Shown in pieces: positions 6,429 through 14,012 of a stretch of 51,535 nucleotides of DNA; positions within the stretch are counted from its first letter, which is position 1, and the number at the start of each line of letters is the position of its first letter. The notes beneath the pieces are model-generated. The model was not told the origin of the DNA. It searched no databases and was given only the letters and a program-made list of their open reading frames with translations. Both the position numbers and the translations under genes were made by a program. Source of the DNA: Nesterenkonia alkaliphila (GTDB taxonomy: Bacteria; Actinomycetota; Actinomycetes; Actinomycetales; Micrococcaceae); assembly GCF_009758175.1 (NCBI RefSeq), contig NZ_WRPM01000023.1, forward strand, positions 1-51,535, read 5' to 3'.

Positions 6429-7847
6429 TCACCGCGCTGTGCCTTTAATCTCGCGCAGTGCCAGCTGTTCCAAGGGGGCCCGCAGCCCGTAGACCAGCCC
6501 GGCCAGCCAGGTGCGCATGGAGCGGCGGGCCTGCCGGGTATCGGGGTACCGGCACCGCAGGTGCAGTCCGGTTTCGTTGATCACGAACCAGATCATCACC
6601 CCGTCGGTGTGGATCACCGCCGAGACGTGCTGCGGGTTCAGGTCCTGGGCCACGTTGACCGGCAGTTTGCGGTGGTCCAGCCAGCTCATGGCGAACATTC
6701 CGGGCACCTGGGGCATGCCGCCGTAGGTGCGCATGATCGGGGCCAAGGGGTAGGAGCCCAGCCTGATGGCCTCCTTCACTGCGGCGTAGCTGGACTGATA
6801 TCCGGCGTCGTCGTTCTCCAGTGCTGAATTGGTGATGAACCACCCCACCGAGTTGTACCAGCGCTGATCATCCCGGGAGTGCACCGGGAAGACCGCGCGG
6901 AAAGGCTCACCGGAGAGTTCGCCGGCGAGCCGGGTCATCACCGAGACCGCCACGGCGATCAGCCGCACACTGTGCTCCTTGGCATGGGCCTCCACGGCGG
7001 CGAGCTCCTCGGCGTCGAAGACATCGCGAATCTCTACCCTCTCCTCCACCGGCTGGGAGATATCCCCGAGGTCCAGCGGGAACGTGGGCATCGCGCCACC
7101 GCCAGCCTCTAGGATCTCCCGCCAGCGGGCGACCACCTCAGGAGGCGGCGCGGGCCGGTTCGCCAAGTGCCGGGAGTGGGAGGCGAAGGACTCGGCGGGT
7201 GGGAGGTCAACCCCCGGCGGGTGGCCCTCCAACAGGTCAGCGACGCAATGGGCCAGATCCCGGGCCAGCACCAGCAGGCTCCAGGCGTCCACATGCGCAT
7301 GGTCAGAACCGATGATCACCTGCGCGGGCCGCGCGGAGGCGGGGTCCTCGATCAGGCACAGCCGGTGGGAGGGGGCGTTGAAGGATTGGCAGACGGCGTC
7401 GAAGTGGGCGCGCAGGATGGCGCGGATGGCTTCTGGGGACTGCCCGGTCAGCTCCTCCCAGGTACCGGGCTCAATCTGGACGCTAGACAGCTGCAGATCT
7501 GTCTGGGGCCCGCCGCAGTGTTGGTCACCGGCCTGCTGGTCCCGCTCCGGTGTGGCAGCAGGTGGGGCCGCGGCGTCGTTCTGCTTCTTGGTAAAGACCG
7601 TCCGCAGTGTCCCGTGCCGGCTGATCACATGCAACCAGGCCTGGGCGATAGTTTCCCGCTCGGCCTGCACCGGCAGGTGGAAGGCCACCGCCATCCAGGA
7701 GCCCGGCCGGGAGCCGAGGCCGACATGACGGTCCTGGTCAAAGGACAGCGGCAGCCGCTCTGGCGGCTCCGCGGCCCGCGCGGTCACGGAGTAGGTCAGC
7801 AGCCGGCCAGGCTGCACCTGCATCTGGGAGACATTCGTCAGCCTCAT
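6429..7847 (-). CDS. Stand-alone condensation-domain (CoA-dependent acyltransferase-like) protein
   Basis: 472 aa from the ATG at 7847. It has the fold signature of the NRPS condensation / PapA acyltransferase superfamily: an N-terminal half with the active-site segment SDHAHVDAWSLL (about 181–192), where His183–x3–Asp187 matches the HHxxxDG motif with the first His replaced by Asp. A C-terminal half follows, with VFPVHSRDD and a segment resembling the latch/floor loop (GWFITNSAL). No adenylation, carrier or ketosynthase gene is nearby, so it is not an assembly-line enzyme here; acyl transfer onto a lipid or small molecule is an inference. The start is leaderless-like: TACACT stands 6 nt before the ATG. 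An upstream in-frame ATG (7922) would overlap the divergent hydrolase gene. Confidence 0.75.
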   Translation of the reverse strand: MRLTNVSQMQVQPGRLLTYSVTARAAEPPERLPLSFDQDRHVGLGSRPGSWMAVAFHLPVQAERETIAQAWLHVISRHGTLRTVFTKKQNDAAAPPAATPERDQQAGDQHCGGPQTDLQLSSVQIEPGTWEELTGQSPEAIRAILRAHFDAVCQSFNAPSHRLCLIEDPASARPAQVIIGSDHAHVDAWSLLVLARDLAHCVADLLEGHPPGVDLPPAESFASHSRHLANRPAPPPEVVARWREILEAGGGAMPTFPLDLGDISQPVEERVEIRDVFDAEELAAVEAHAKEHSVRLIAVAVSVMTRLAGELSGEPFRAVFPVHSRDDQRWYNSVGWFITNSALENDDAGYQSSYAAVKEAIRLGSYPLAPIMRTYGGMPQVPGMFAMSWLDHRKLPVNVAQDLNPQHVSAVIHTDGVMIWFVINETGLHLRCRYPDTRQARRSMRTWLAGLVYGLRAPLEQLALREIKGTAR

Positions 7848-7853
7848 GAGCGT

Positions 7854-7859
7854 AGTGTA
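7854..7859 (-). promoter_or_regulatory. -10 element before the condensation-domain gene
   Basis: Minus-strand TACACT (7859–7854), then 6 nt, then the ATG at 7847, with no ribosome site between: a leaderless start. This decides the start over the in-frame ATG further upstream. Confidence 0.5.
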
Positions 7860-7934
7860 GATGGGTGCCGCGACGTATAGGTAGCGCGGGAGAAACCTCC
7901 GGTTAACATGAGCTCCGGACACTTGAAAGAAGCT

Positions 7935-8723
7935 ATGAAGCGTTTCCAGACAGCAGGTGCGACCCTGGCCTACGAGGTCAGTGGTGCGCCTGATGGACCC
8001 TTATTCGTCCAGACGCATGGTCTGACCTCCTCGGCCTGGCGGGAGCACCGTGCCGGATTGGACGTCACCGGTGCCCTGCGAGGATTCCGGGTGCTGCGCT
8101 ATGACGCCCGGGGGCACGGTTCCTCCACCGGGCGGGCCGTGGCCGTGGACTATGTGTGGCCGCGCTTGGCTGAGGATCTGCTGGAGCTGCTGGAGGTGGT
8201 GGCCCCCGGGGAGCGGGTGCACACCGGCGGACCCTCCATGGGTACAGCGACCCAGCTCTATGCCGCGCTGCAGGACCCGCAGCGATTCGCTTCACTGAGC
8301 CTGCTGGTCCCGCCCACCGCCTGGGCTACCCGGGCTGCCCAGGCGGAGTCCTATCTGCGCTCCGCGGAGCTGGTGGAGAATGAGGGCATGGGCGCCTTTG
8401 TACGGGTCGGGGAGTCCGTGCTGCCCCCGCCCGCCCTGGCCGACCGGCCCCGGGAACGGGTCCCTGCGGTGAGCCAGGAGCTGCTGCCCTCGATCTTCCG
8501 CGGCGCCTCACTCACCGATCTTCCGGATAAGGATGCGGTGGCCTCTATACAGACTCCGGTGCAGATTCTGGCCTGGGTGGATGACCACGCCCATCCGGTC
8601 TCCACCGCCGAACAGCTGCACCGGCTGCTTCCCGATTCACAGCTTTCGATCGCTGAGACTCCGGAGGATCTGGCCACCTGGCCGGCACGGGTGGCCCAGT
8701 TTGTGCACCGGCACCGCAGCTGA
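7935..8723 (+). CDS. Alpha/beta-hydrolase fold protein
   Basis: 262 aa. Hydrolase-fold features in order: oxyanion motif THGLTSSAW (about 27–35), RYDARGHGSS (about 55–64), nucleophile elbow GGPSMG, a cap region, and WVDDHAHPVS with the likely catalytic Asp. The expected C-terminal catalytic His (normally GHxxxxE) is not present: the equivalent stretch reads IAETPEDLATWP. It may therefore be an atypical or inactive member, or use one of the histidines in DDHAHP or near the end. The start at 7935 has GAAAGAAG just upstream. An in-frame ATG at 7908 would overlap the transcript of the divergent gene. The substrate cannot be told. Confidence 0.85.
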   Translation: MKRFQTAGATLAYEVSGAPDGPLFVQTHGLTSSAWREHRAGLDVTGALRGFRVLRYDARGHGSSTGRAVAVDYVWPRLAEDLLELLEVVAPGERVHTGGPSMGTATQLYAALQDPQRFASLSLLVPPTAWATRAAQAESYLRSAELVENEGMGAFVRVGESVLPPPALADRPRERVPAVSQELLPSIFRGASLTDLPDKDAVASIQTPVQILAWVDDHAHPVSTAEQLHRLLPDSQLSIAETPEDLATWPARVAQFVHRHRS

Positions 8724-8791
8724 CCACCAGCGCTGCGTGGCCCGAGGGATGACCGGATCACCGGACCAGCCCCGGTGAAGGGGCTTCGGCA

Positions 8792-8823
8792 GGATCAGCG
8801 CTGCACAGCTGCGGCTCTGATCC
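8792..8823 (+). terminator. Hairpin downstream of the hydrolase gene
   Basis: GGATCAG (8792–8798) pairs with CTGATCC (8817–8823), with further AGC/GCT pairing inside. A CT-rich tract follows rather than a T-run. Confidence 0.45.
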
Positions 8824-8936
8824 CCTTCCCTTTGCCTAGGTCCGGCGATCCGATCTTCAGCGTCCCTGCAGAGGTCACAGGACAACCGCGAACGCTCCCT
8901 GTGAGCCAGGGCTTCGCCTGTCCGGTGTCACTCAGT

Positions 8937-8956
8937 CCGTCCGCAGCTGCGGACGG
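8937..8956. repeat. 20-bp perfect palindrome
   Basis: CCGTCCGCAG (8937–8946) is followed directly by its exact reverse complement (8947–8956), with no loop. It lies in the non-coding stretch 8724–9491. It may be a protein-binding site or part of a terminator. I see no gene in 8724–9491; short open frames there lack ribosome sites and recognisable protein character. Confidence 0.6.
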
Positions 8957-9073
8957 TGGTCTGATGCGGATGCACGCTGGCTGGTGCCGGCCAATACCCG
9001 CATCGGTGCGGAGGGACGGTTCACACTGTAGGCCGGGTTGCGGCGCTGAGGCAATAGGTCCCCGCACACCCCC

Positions 9074-9304
9074 TGTGGATAAAATGTGGACTGGGCGGCG
9101 TGTTCTGTGCAGAACCTGAGGGAAACCCTGTTGATAATAGTCGGCTTTCCTCACAGGCCACGGTCTGACCTGGGACGATGTAGCGACACGCTGTGAATTC
9201 AAACTTTTTTCCGGTGTGTGACAGGGCAGCCGGGAACAGTTGCTGTTTACCTGCTATTGGGTGTATAGACACTTCTGTGGACTCTTTTCCACAGGTTATC
9301 CACA
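9074..9304. promoter_or_regulatory. Cluster of DnaA-box-like sequences outside oriC
   Basis: There are perfect 9-mers of the TTATCCACA type at 9074–9082 (reverse) and 9296–9304 (forward). One-mismatch forms lie at 9129–9137 (TGTTGATAA, reverse) and 9285–9293 (TTTTCCACA). AT-rich patches follow (around 9198–9210 and 9400–9424). The gap contains no gene. It could titrate DnaA or be an accessory replication-control site. Confidence 0.55.
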
Positions 9305-9404
9305 GTGTGGAAGCGGGTTCTGAGACCTCCGTGCTGAGCCCGTCTGCTCAAACCCCCAGTCAGCGGCAGAGATGTGCATGCGCTCGGCCTCGGATGGGTT
9401 TTCT

Positions 9405-9416
9405 TTCAAATTTGAA
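9405..9416. promoter_or_regulatory. Palindromic operator before the luciferase-like monooxygenase gene
   Basis: TTCAAATTTGAA is a perfect 12-bp palindrome. It lies directly upstream of a -10-like TATTAT (9418–9423), inside the expected promoter spacer. A MarR- or TetR-type repressor would be typical, but none is encoded next to it. Confidence 0.5.
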
Positions 9417-9491
9417 GTATTATAGGCGTGCGGTGATCTCCGCATTCTTCCCCTTCGACGTTCTTACCCTTCGACTCTGTGCAGGAGAGCT

Positions 9492-10619
9492 ATGCAGTTC
9501 GGCATCTTTTCCATCGGCGATGTGACACCGGACCCGATCACTGGGCATCTGCCCTCCGAGCAGGAGCGGATCCGGGCCACCGTGGCAATTGCCAAGAAGG
9601 CCGAGGAGGTGGGACTGGACGTCTTTGCCATCGGCCAGCACCACAACCCGCCATTCGTGGCCCCGGCGAACCCACCGATCTTCATGGCGTATATCGCCGC
9701 CCAGACCCAACGCATCCTGCTCTCCACCGCCACCACTCTGATCACCACCACAGATCCGGTGCGGATCGCCGAGGACTACGCCTATGTGCAGCACCTGACG
9801 CAGGGACGGATCGATCTGACACTGGGCCGCGGCAATACCGGCCCCGTCTATCCCTGGTTCGGCAAAGACATCCGCGCCGGCATCCCGCTTGCGGTCGAGA
9901 ACTATGCCCTTCTGCAGCAACTGTGGCGCGAGGAGAACGTGGACTGGAAAGGCCGGTTCCGCACCCCGCTGCAGGACTTCACCGCCACTCCGCGTCCGCT
10001 GGACGGGGTCCCCCCGTTCGTGTGGCACGGCTCCATCCGCTCCCCGGAGATCGCTGAGCAGGCCGCGTACTACGGTGACGGGTTCTTCCACAACAACATC
10101 TTCTGGAACAAAGAGCACACCGGCCGGATGATCGATCTCTACCGGGAGCGCTACGAGCACTACGGCCACGGCCCGGCGGAGCAGGCCATCGTGGGACTCG
10201 GCGGCCAGGTCTATATGGCTGAGACCAAGGAACAGGCCATGCGCGAATTCCGGCCCTATTTTGACCGCGCTCCCGTCTACGGCGGCGGGCCCTCTCTGGA
10301 GGACTTCTCCACTATGACGCCGCTGACGGTAGGCACCCCTGAGGAGGTGATCGAGCGGACGCTGAGCTTCCGTGACTACGCCGGGGACTACCAGCGCCAG
10401 CTGTTCCTGATGGACCATGCCGGGCTGCCCCTGGAAACCGTGCTGAAGCAGATTGAGCTGCTGGGAGAGAAGGTGGTTCCAGTGCTGCGCAAGGAGGTCG
10501 CAGCCCGCACCCCGGAGACCGTTGTGGCGCCGCCTACCCATGAGCGCCTCAAGCAGCGCCGGGCAGAGGGTAGCGATCCCGTCCCGGGCGGGAGGAAGAA
10601 CGACGACGCCGCCCACTGA
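9492..10619 (+). CDS. FMN-dependent luciferase-like monooxygenase (LLM class)
   Basis: 375 aa. A TIM-barrel flavin oxidoreductase of the bacterial-luciferase superfamily, close in feel to the CE1758-type LLM proteins of actinobacteria. Seen: FGIFSIGDVTPDPITG at the N-terminus, VFAIGQHHNPPF (the typical luciferase-type GxHH segment), TATTLITTTDPVRIAEDYA, LTLGRGNTGPVYPWFG, and PFVWHGSIRSPEIAEQAA. A disordered basic tail follows residue 340. AGGAGA lies 6 nt before the ATG. The usual partner NAD(P)H:FMN reductase is not adjacent. The palindrome at 9405–9416 probably controls it. The substrate is unknown. Confidence 0.9.
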   Translation: MQFGIFSIGDVTPDPITGHLPSEQERIRATVAIAKKAEEVGLDVFAIGQHHNPPFVAPANPPIFMAYIAAQTQRILLSTATTLITTTDPVRIAEDYAYVQHLTQGRIDLTLGRGNTGPVYPWFGKDIRAGIPLAVENYALLQQLWREENVDWKGRFRTPLQDFTATPRPLDGVPPFVWHGSIRSPEIAEQAAYYGDGFFHNNIFWNKEHTGRMIDLYRERYEHYGHGPAEQAIVGLGGQVYMAETKEQAMREFRPYFDRAPVYGGGPSLEDFSTMTPLTVGTPEEVIERTLSFRDYAGDYQRQLFLMDHAGLPLETVLKQIELLGEKVVPVLRKEVAARTPETVVAPPTHERLKQRRAEGSDPVPGGRKNDDAAH

Positions 10620-10626
10620 TCACTAT

Positions 10627-10727
10627 GACGTTGGGTCGCAGCCCCGGCGCCGGAGGATTCCTTGTGTGAGGATGCGTGAGCATCCGAGCTAAGGAGGAGG
10701 TGTCGGGGCGGAGGGGCACCCAACGTC
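10627..10727. ncRNA. Candidate structured RNA with four nested helices
   Basis: The helices are nested: 10627–10636 with 10718–10727 (10 bp, perfect), 10641–10646 with 10704–10709 (6 bp), 10659–10663 with 10691–10695 (5 bp), and 10670–10675 with 10680–10685 (6 bp) closed by a GUGA tetraloop (plus-strand reading). No open frame of note covers it. I do not match it to a known riboswitch, SRP, 6S, tmRNA or RNase P pattern. It lies between the monooxygenase stop and the 10749–10779 terminator. The strand is undecided, though GUGA (a GNRA loop) favours plus. Confidence 0.5.
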
Positions 10728-10748
10728 CTCCAACGGCAGTTAGACAGC

Positions 10749-10779
10749 TGTGGCCCCGGGAGAACCTCCCGGGGCCACA
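10749..10779. terminator. Strong GC-rich hairpin, end of the rpsF operon
   Basis: A 14-bp perfect stem (10749–10762 with 10766–10779) around a 3-nt loop, 20 bp after the rplI stop. It may stop transcription from both sides. There is no T-tract on either strand, as is common in high-G+C actinobacteria. Confidence 0.75.
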
Positions 10780-10799
10780 TGCTTAGGTGATGCTGGTGA

Positions 10800-11252
10800 C
10801 TACTTGGTGGCCACAACCTGCAGGTCGAGGCTGGCGGTCACATCGGTGTGCAGCTTGACGGTGGCGGTGTAGCGTCCCACGGACTTAATCCGCTCGGGCA
10901 GCTCCACAGTGCGCTTGTCGATGCTGCCCAGACCCGCGGTCTCCACAGCCTCAGCAATCTGGGCCGGACCCACAGTGCCGAACAGGCGGCCGGAGTCGCC
11001 GGTCTTCACACCGATCTTCACCGGTGCCGACTGCAGCTTCTCAGCCACGGCCTGTGCTTCCTCCACGGTAGCGATCTCGCGCGCCTGACGGGCGGCACGG
11101 ATCCGCTCCACGTCCTTCTCGGCACCCTTGGTCCACGTCAGTGCGAAACCTCGGGGCAGCAGGTAATTACGTGCATAGCCGTCTTTGACCTCGACCACAT
11201 CGCCGGGGGCGCCGAGGCCGGTGACTTCCTGAGTCAGGATGAGCTTTGCCAT
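10800..11252 (-). CDS. rplI: 50S ribosomal protein bL9
   Basis: 150 aa, standard length. It binds 23S rRNA near the L1 stalk. The N-terminal domain reads [29 protein letters not shown] (family signature at about 3–31), followed by the long connecting helix and a C-terminal domain with [16 protein letters not shown]. The ATG at 11252 has an AGGAAAGG-type ribosome site upstream and gives the canonical MAKL start. Last gene of the rpsF–ssb–rpsR–rplI operon. Confidence 0.98.
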   Translation of the reverse strand: MAKLILTQEVTGLGAPGDVVEVKDGYARNYLLPRGFALTWTKGAEKDVERIRAARQAREIATVEEAQAVAEKLQSAPVKIGVKTGDSGRLFGTVGPAQIAEAVETAGLGSIDKRTVELPERIKSVGRYTATVKLHTDVTASLDLQVVATK

Positions 11253-11280
11253 AGGTATGTCCTTTCCTTCCTCAGTCGTC

Positions 11281-11526
11281 TCAGCCGCGGCCAGCGCCGG
11301 AGTACGGCAGCAGGGCCATCTCACGGGCATTCTTGATGGCCTGGGCAATCTTGCGCTGCTCCTGCACGGAGACGCCGGTGACCCGGCGGGCGCGGATCTT
11401 GCCCCGGTCGGAGATGAACTTCCGCAGCAGGGCGGTGTCCTTGTAGTCGATATGGGTGATATCAGCAGCCTTCAGCGGGTTCGCCTTGGGCTTGATGGGC
11501 TTCTTGGCCTCAGCCTGTCGTGCCAT
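11281..11526 (-). CDS. rpsR: 30S ribosomal protein bS18
   Basis: 81 aa. It pairs with bS6 on the 30S platform. Typical sequence: basic N-terminus, [19 protein letters not shown] (about 26–44), [20 protein letters not shown] (about 45–64) and REMALLPY at the end. There are no Cys residues, so it is the zinc-independent form. It lies 28 bp upstream of rplI and 70 bp downstream of ssb, on the same strand, and AAAGGAGCACC precedes the ATG. Confidence 0.98.
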   Translation of the reverse strand: MARQAEAKKPIKPKANPLKAADITHIDYKDTALLRKFISDRGKIRARRVTGVSVQEQRKIAQAIKNAREMALLPYSGAGRG

Positions 11527-11596
11527 CGTGGTGCTCCTTTGTTATTGGTTGGAGCCCGCGCTCAAACGCGGGATGGATAGTGTGTTGGTGGTGTGC

Positions 11597-12130
11597 TCAG
11601 AAGGGCGGCTCGTCGTTGCGGCCGGAGTCCCAGCCGCCGCCCTGTGAGGGCTGCCCGCCCCATGGGTCGGGCTGCTGGCCGCCCCCGAAGCCTCCTCCGG
11701 GATTGCCTCCGCCGAATCCGCCGCCGGAGTTGTTGCCGAAGCCTCCTCCGCCGCCCTGGCGGGGTGCCTGACGCTCAATCTTGGCAGTGGCGTAACGGAG
11801 GGAGGCGCCGATCTCGTCAACGTCCAGCTCCCAGCTGGTGCGGTTGTTGCCCTCTTTGTCCTCAAAGCTGCGTGCCTTCAACCGACCCTGGGCGATGACT
11901 CGAGTGCCCTTGGTCAGCGATTCGCACACATTCTCTGCGGCCTCTCGCCACAGGGAGCAGCGCACGAACAGCGTCTCGGCATCCTTGTACTCATTGGCCT
12001 GCCGGTCGAAGTAGCGCGGGGTGGAGGCGATGACAAAGTTCGTCACCGGTGCTCCGGAGGGGGTGAACCGCAGTTCTGGGTCGGCGGTCAGGTTTCCGAC
12101 CACGGTGATGACGGTTTCGTTGTAGGCCAT
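11597..12130 (-). CDS. ssb: Single-stranded DNA-binding protein
   Basis: 177 aa. The N-terminal OB fold (about 1–112) reads [19 protein letters not shown] and [20 protein letters not shown], typical of actinobacterial SSB. A Gly-rich disordered linker follows ([26 protein letters not shown]). It ends in the acidic, hydrophobic tip NDEPPF, the conserved partner-binding tail for replication and repair proteins. The position between rpsF and rpsR is the classic bacterial order and couples SSB supply to growth. Confidence 0.98.
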   Translation of the reverse strand: MAYNETVITVVGNLTADPELRFTPSGAPVTNFVIASTPRYFDRQANEYKDAETLFVRCSLWREAAENVCESLTKGTRVIAQGRLKARSFEDKEGNNRTSWELDVDEIGASLRYATAKIERQAPRQGGGGGFGNNSGGGFGGGNPGGGFGGGQQPDPWGGQPSQGGGWDSGRNDEPPF

Positions 12131-12187
12131 GTTGTGTACCTTTCTCTGCTGGTGGTGTAGCTAAATGCTAGGCCCAGGGTGGGAGAC

Positions 12188-12487
12188 TCAAGCGACCTTG
12201 AACTCTTCGGGGCGGATGATCTTGGTGCGCAGAATGGTCTCATTCAGGCGCAGCAGACGGTCCAGCTCCTTGGCGGTGTCCGGGGTGGAGTGGAAGTTGA
12301 CCACCGCGTAGATGGCCTCTTTCTTCTTCTGGATCTCGTAGGACAGCTGGCGGCGTCCCCAGATATCGATCTCGTCCACGGAACCGCCGTCCTTCTTGAC
12401 CAGTTCCATGTACTTGCCCAGTGTGGGCTCCACAGTGCGCTCGTCAACCTCGGGGTCGACCAGCACCATCAGTTCGTAATGACGCAT
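12188..12487 (-). CDS. rpsF: 30S ribosomal protein bS6
   Basis: 99 aa from the ATG at 12487, which follows a clear GAAGGAGGTGG ribosome site. It binds bS18 and 16S rRNA. Motifs: [15 protein letters not shown] (about 2–16), [20 protein letters not shown] (about 48–67), [15 protein letters not shown] (about 80–94). First gene of the rpsF–ssb–rpsR–rplI operon. In other bacteria the leader of this mRNA can be bound by the S6:S18 pair; no such structure is evident in the short leader here. Confidence 0.98.
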   Translation of the reverse strand: MRHYELMVLVDPEVDERTVEPTLGKYMELVKKDGGSVDEIDIWGRRQLSYEIQKKKEAIYAVVNFHSTPDTAKELDRLLRLNETILRTKIIRPEEFKVA

Positions 12488-12583
12488 TATTGAACCCACC
12501 TCCTTCGGTCTTGCGGTCACGGTACTTCCGTAACAGGAGGTTCTGATGCGTGCTGTGCGTTCAGGACGCACAACCCCGCAATA

Positions 12584-13981
12584 CTACACCGTGAGCTCCG
12601 CTGTGAAAAATGCCCGGATCGCGTCCCTGAGATGGGCCACATCCTGGACTCCACACATCTCCCGGGCTGAGTGCATGGACAGCAGCGGGATACCGACATC
12701 CACCGTGCGGATGCCCAGCCGGGTTGCGGTGATCGGCCCGATGGTGGAGCCGCAAGGGATGTCGTTATTGGACACGAACTCCTGGCTCGGCACCCCGGCC
12801 GCCCGGCAGATCTGAGCCCACATCGCCGCCCCGGGCGCATCGGTGGTGTAGCGCTGATTGGCATTGATCTTCAGCAGCGGACCTGCATTGGGCAGCGGCC
12901 GGTTGGCCGGATCATGCCGCTCAGAGTAGTTGGGGTGCACCGCGTGGCCGGCGTCGGAGGACAGGTGCCAGGAGCCTGCGAGCGCCTGGGCACGCTGGCT
13001 GACCGTGGCGCCCAGCCCTTCATAGATCCGGCCCAGCACCTCCTCCAGGAAAGGACCTGCCGCTCCGGACCGGGAGGCCGAGCCGAGCTCCTCGTGGTCA
13101 AAGGCCGCCAACATCGGGATCACCGGGGCGGAACCCTCAGCGTCCATCAGCGCCTGTAGGCCGGTGTAGACACTGGAGAGGTTGTCCAGCCGCCCTGAGG
13201 CGAAGAACTCCCCCTCAGCTCCGAAGACTGCTGGCTGCTGCGCATCAGCCACCACGACGTCATAGCCGTCCACCTCATCGGCGCTCACCCCGGCAGCACG
13301 GGCCACCACCTCCAGCACATTCGGGGCCTGACAGCCCCTCATTCCCTCAATCGCCTCGGAAGACTCGGCACCAGTGCCGGTCTTCGCTCGGCTCAATCGC
13401 TCACCAGCCTTAGCGGCCCTTTCAGGGGAGCCGGCGAGCCCGAGGATCGGCATAGTGTGCTGCTGCTTGCCCAGCTTGATGCCCTCGGCGTTGACCTGCC
13501 GGTCCAGATGGATGGCCAGCTGCGGGATCCGGGCCACCGGCCCGGTGGCAGCCAGATGCGTGGCTCCGTCGCGGGTGACGATCCGCCCGGCCAGGCGCAG
13601 CTCCCGGTCCAGCCAGGAGTTCAGCAGCGGTCCCCCGTAGACCTCCATCCCGGCCTGGATCCAGCCCTGCTTGACCACAGTGGGTTTGGGCTTGAGCTTG
13701 AACCCCGGGGAGTCTGTGTGGGCACCGAGGATGCGCAGCGGCGTCGTCGCTCCTGCGCCCTCCGGAAGGATCCAGGCCAGCACCGCCCCGTCGCGGACCA
13801 CTACGTATTTGCCGGGCTCCCCGGGTGTGACCAGGTCAGCCCAGTCCTGATGCTCACCCAGCTGGGTGAAGCCGGCAGTCACCAGTCGCTGGGCTGCCAC
13901 CTCGGCGGCATGGTACGACGACGGGGACTCAGTAACGAAAGTGCCCAGATCCTCTATCAGCTCATCAGTGCTCAGACTCAT
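12584..13981 (-). CDS. M18 family aminopeptidase (aspartyl aminopeptidase type)
   Basis: 465 aa. A dinuclear metalloaminopeptidase of family M18, often written ApeB in actinobacteria, that releases N-terminal residues from peptides. Seen: ILGAHTDSPGFKLKP with the first metal His and Asp (about 88 and 90), GRLDNLSSVYTGL with the bridging Asp, FDHEELGSASRSGA with the catalytic Glu pair, DAGHAVHPNYSERHDP, and the terminal MHSAREMCGVQD with the last His ligand. All ligands are present, so it should be active. It is monocistronic, 32 bp downstream of the stop of the oxidase operon and on the same strand. Confidence 0.95.
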   Translation of the reverse strand: MSLSTDELIEDLGTFVTESPSSYHAAEVAAQRLVTAGFTQLGEHQDWADLVTPGEPGKYVVVRDGAVLAWILPEGAGATTPLRILGAHTDSPGFKLKPKPTVVKQGWIQAGMEVYGGPLLNSWLDRELRLAGRIVTRDGATHLAATGPVARIPQLAIHLDRQVNAEGIKLGKQQHTMPILGLAGSPERAAKAGERLSRAKTGTGAESSEAIEGMRGCQAPNVLEVVARAAGVSADEVDGYDVVVADAQQPAVFGAEGEFFASGRLDNLSSVYTGLQALMDAEGSAPVIPMLAAFDHEELGSASRSGAAGPFLEEVLGRIYEGLGATVSQRAQALAGSWHLSSDAGHAVHPNYSERHDPANRPLPNAGPLLKINANQRYTTDAPGAAMWAQICRAAGVPSQEFVSNNDIPCGSTIGPITATRLGIRTVDVGIPLLSMHSAREMCGVQDVAHLRDAIRAFFTAELTV

Positions 13982-14012
13982 GGCTCCACACTATCGGAGC
14001 AGCCCGGCGCAC

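Noticed and set aside
8775-9525. Open frames in the 8724–9491 gap
   Set aside because: No ribosome sites, no family resemblance, and they cover DnaA boxes and palindromes.
9420-10616. 398-codon open frame antisense to the monooxygenase
   Set aside because: The same G+C-rich shadow effect; the plus strand has a ribosome site and luciferase-family motifs.
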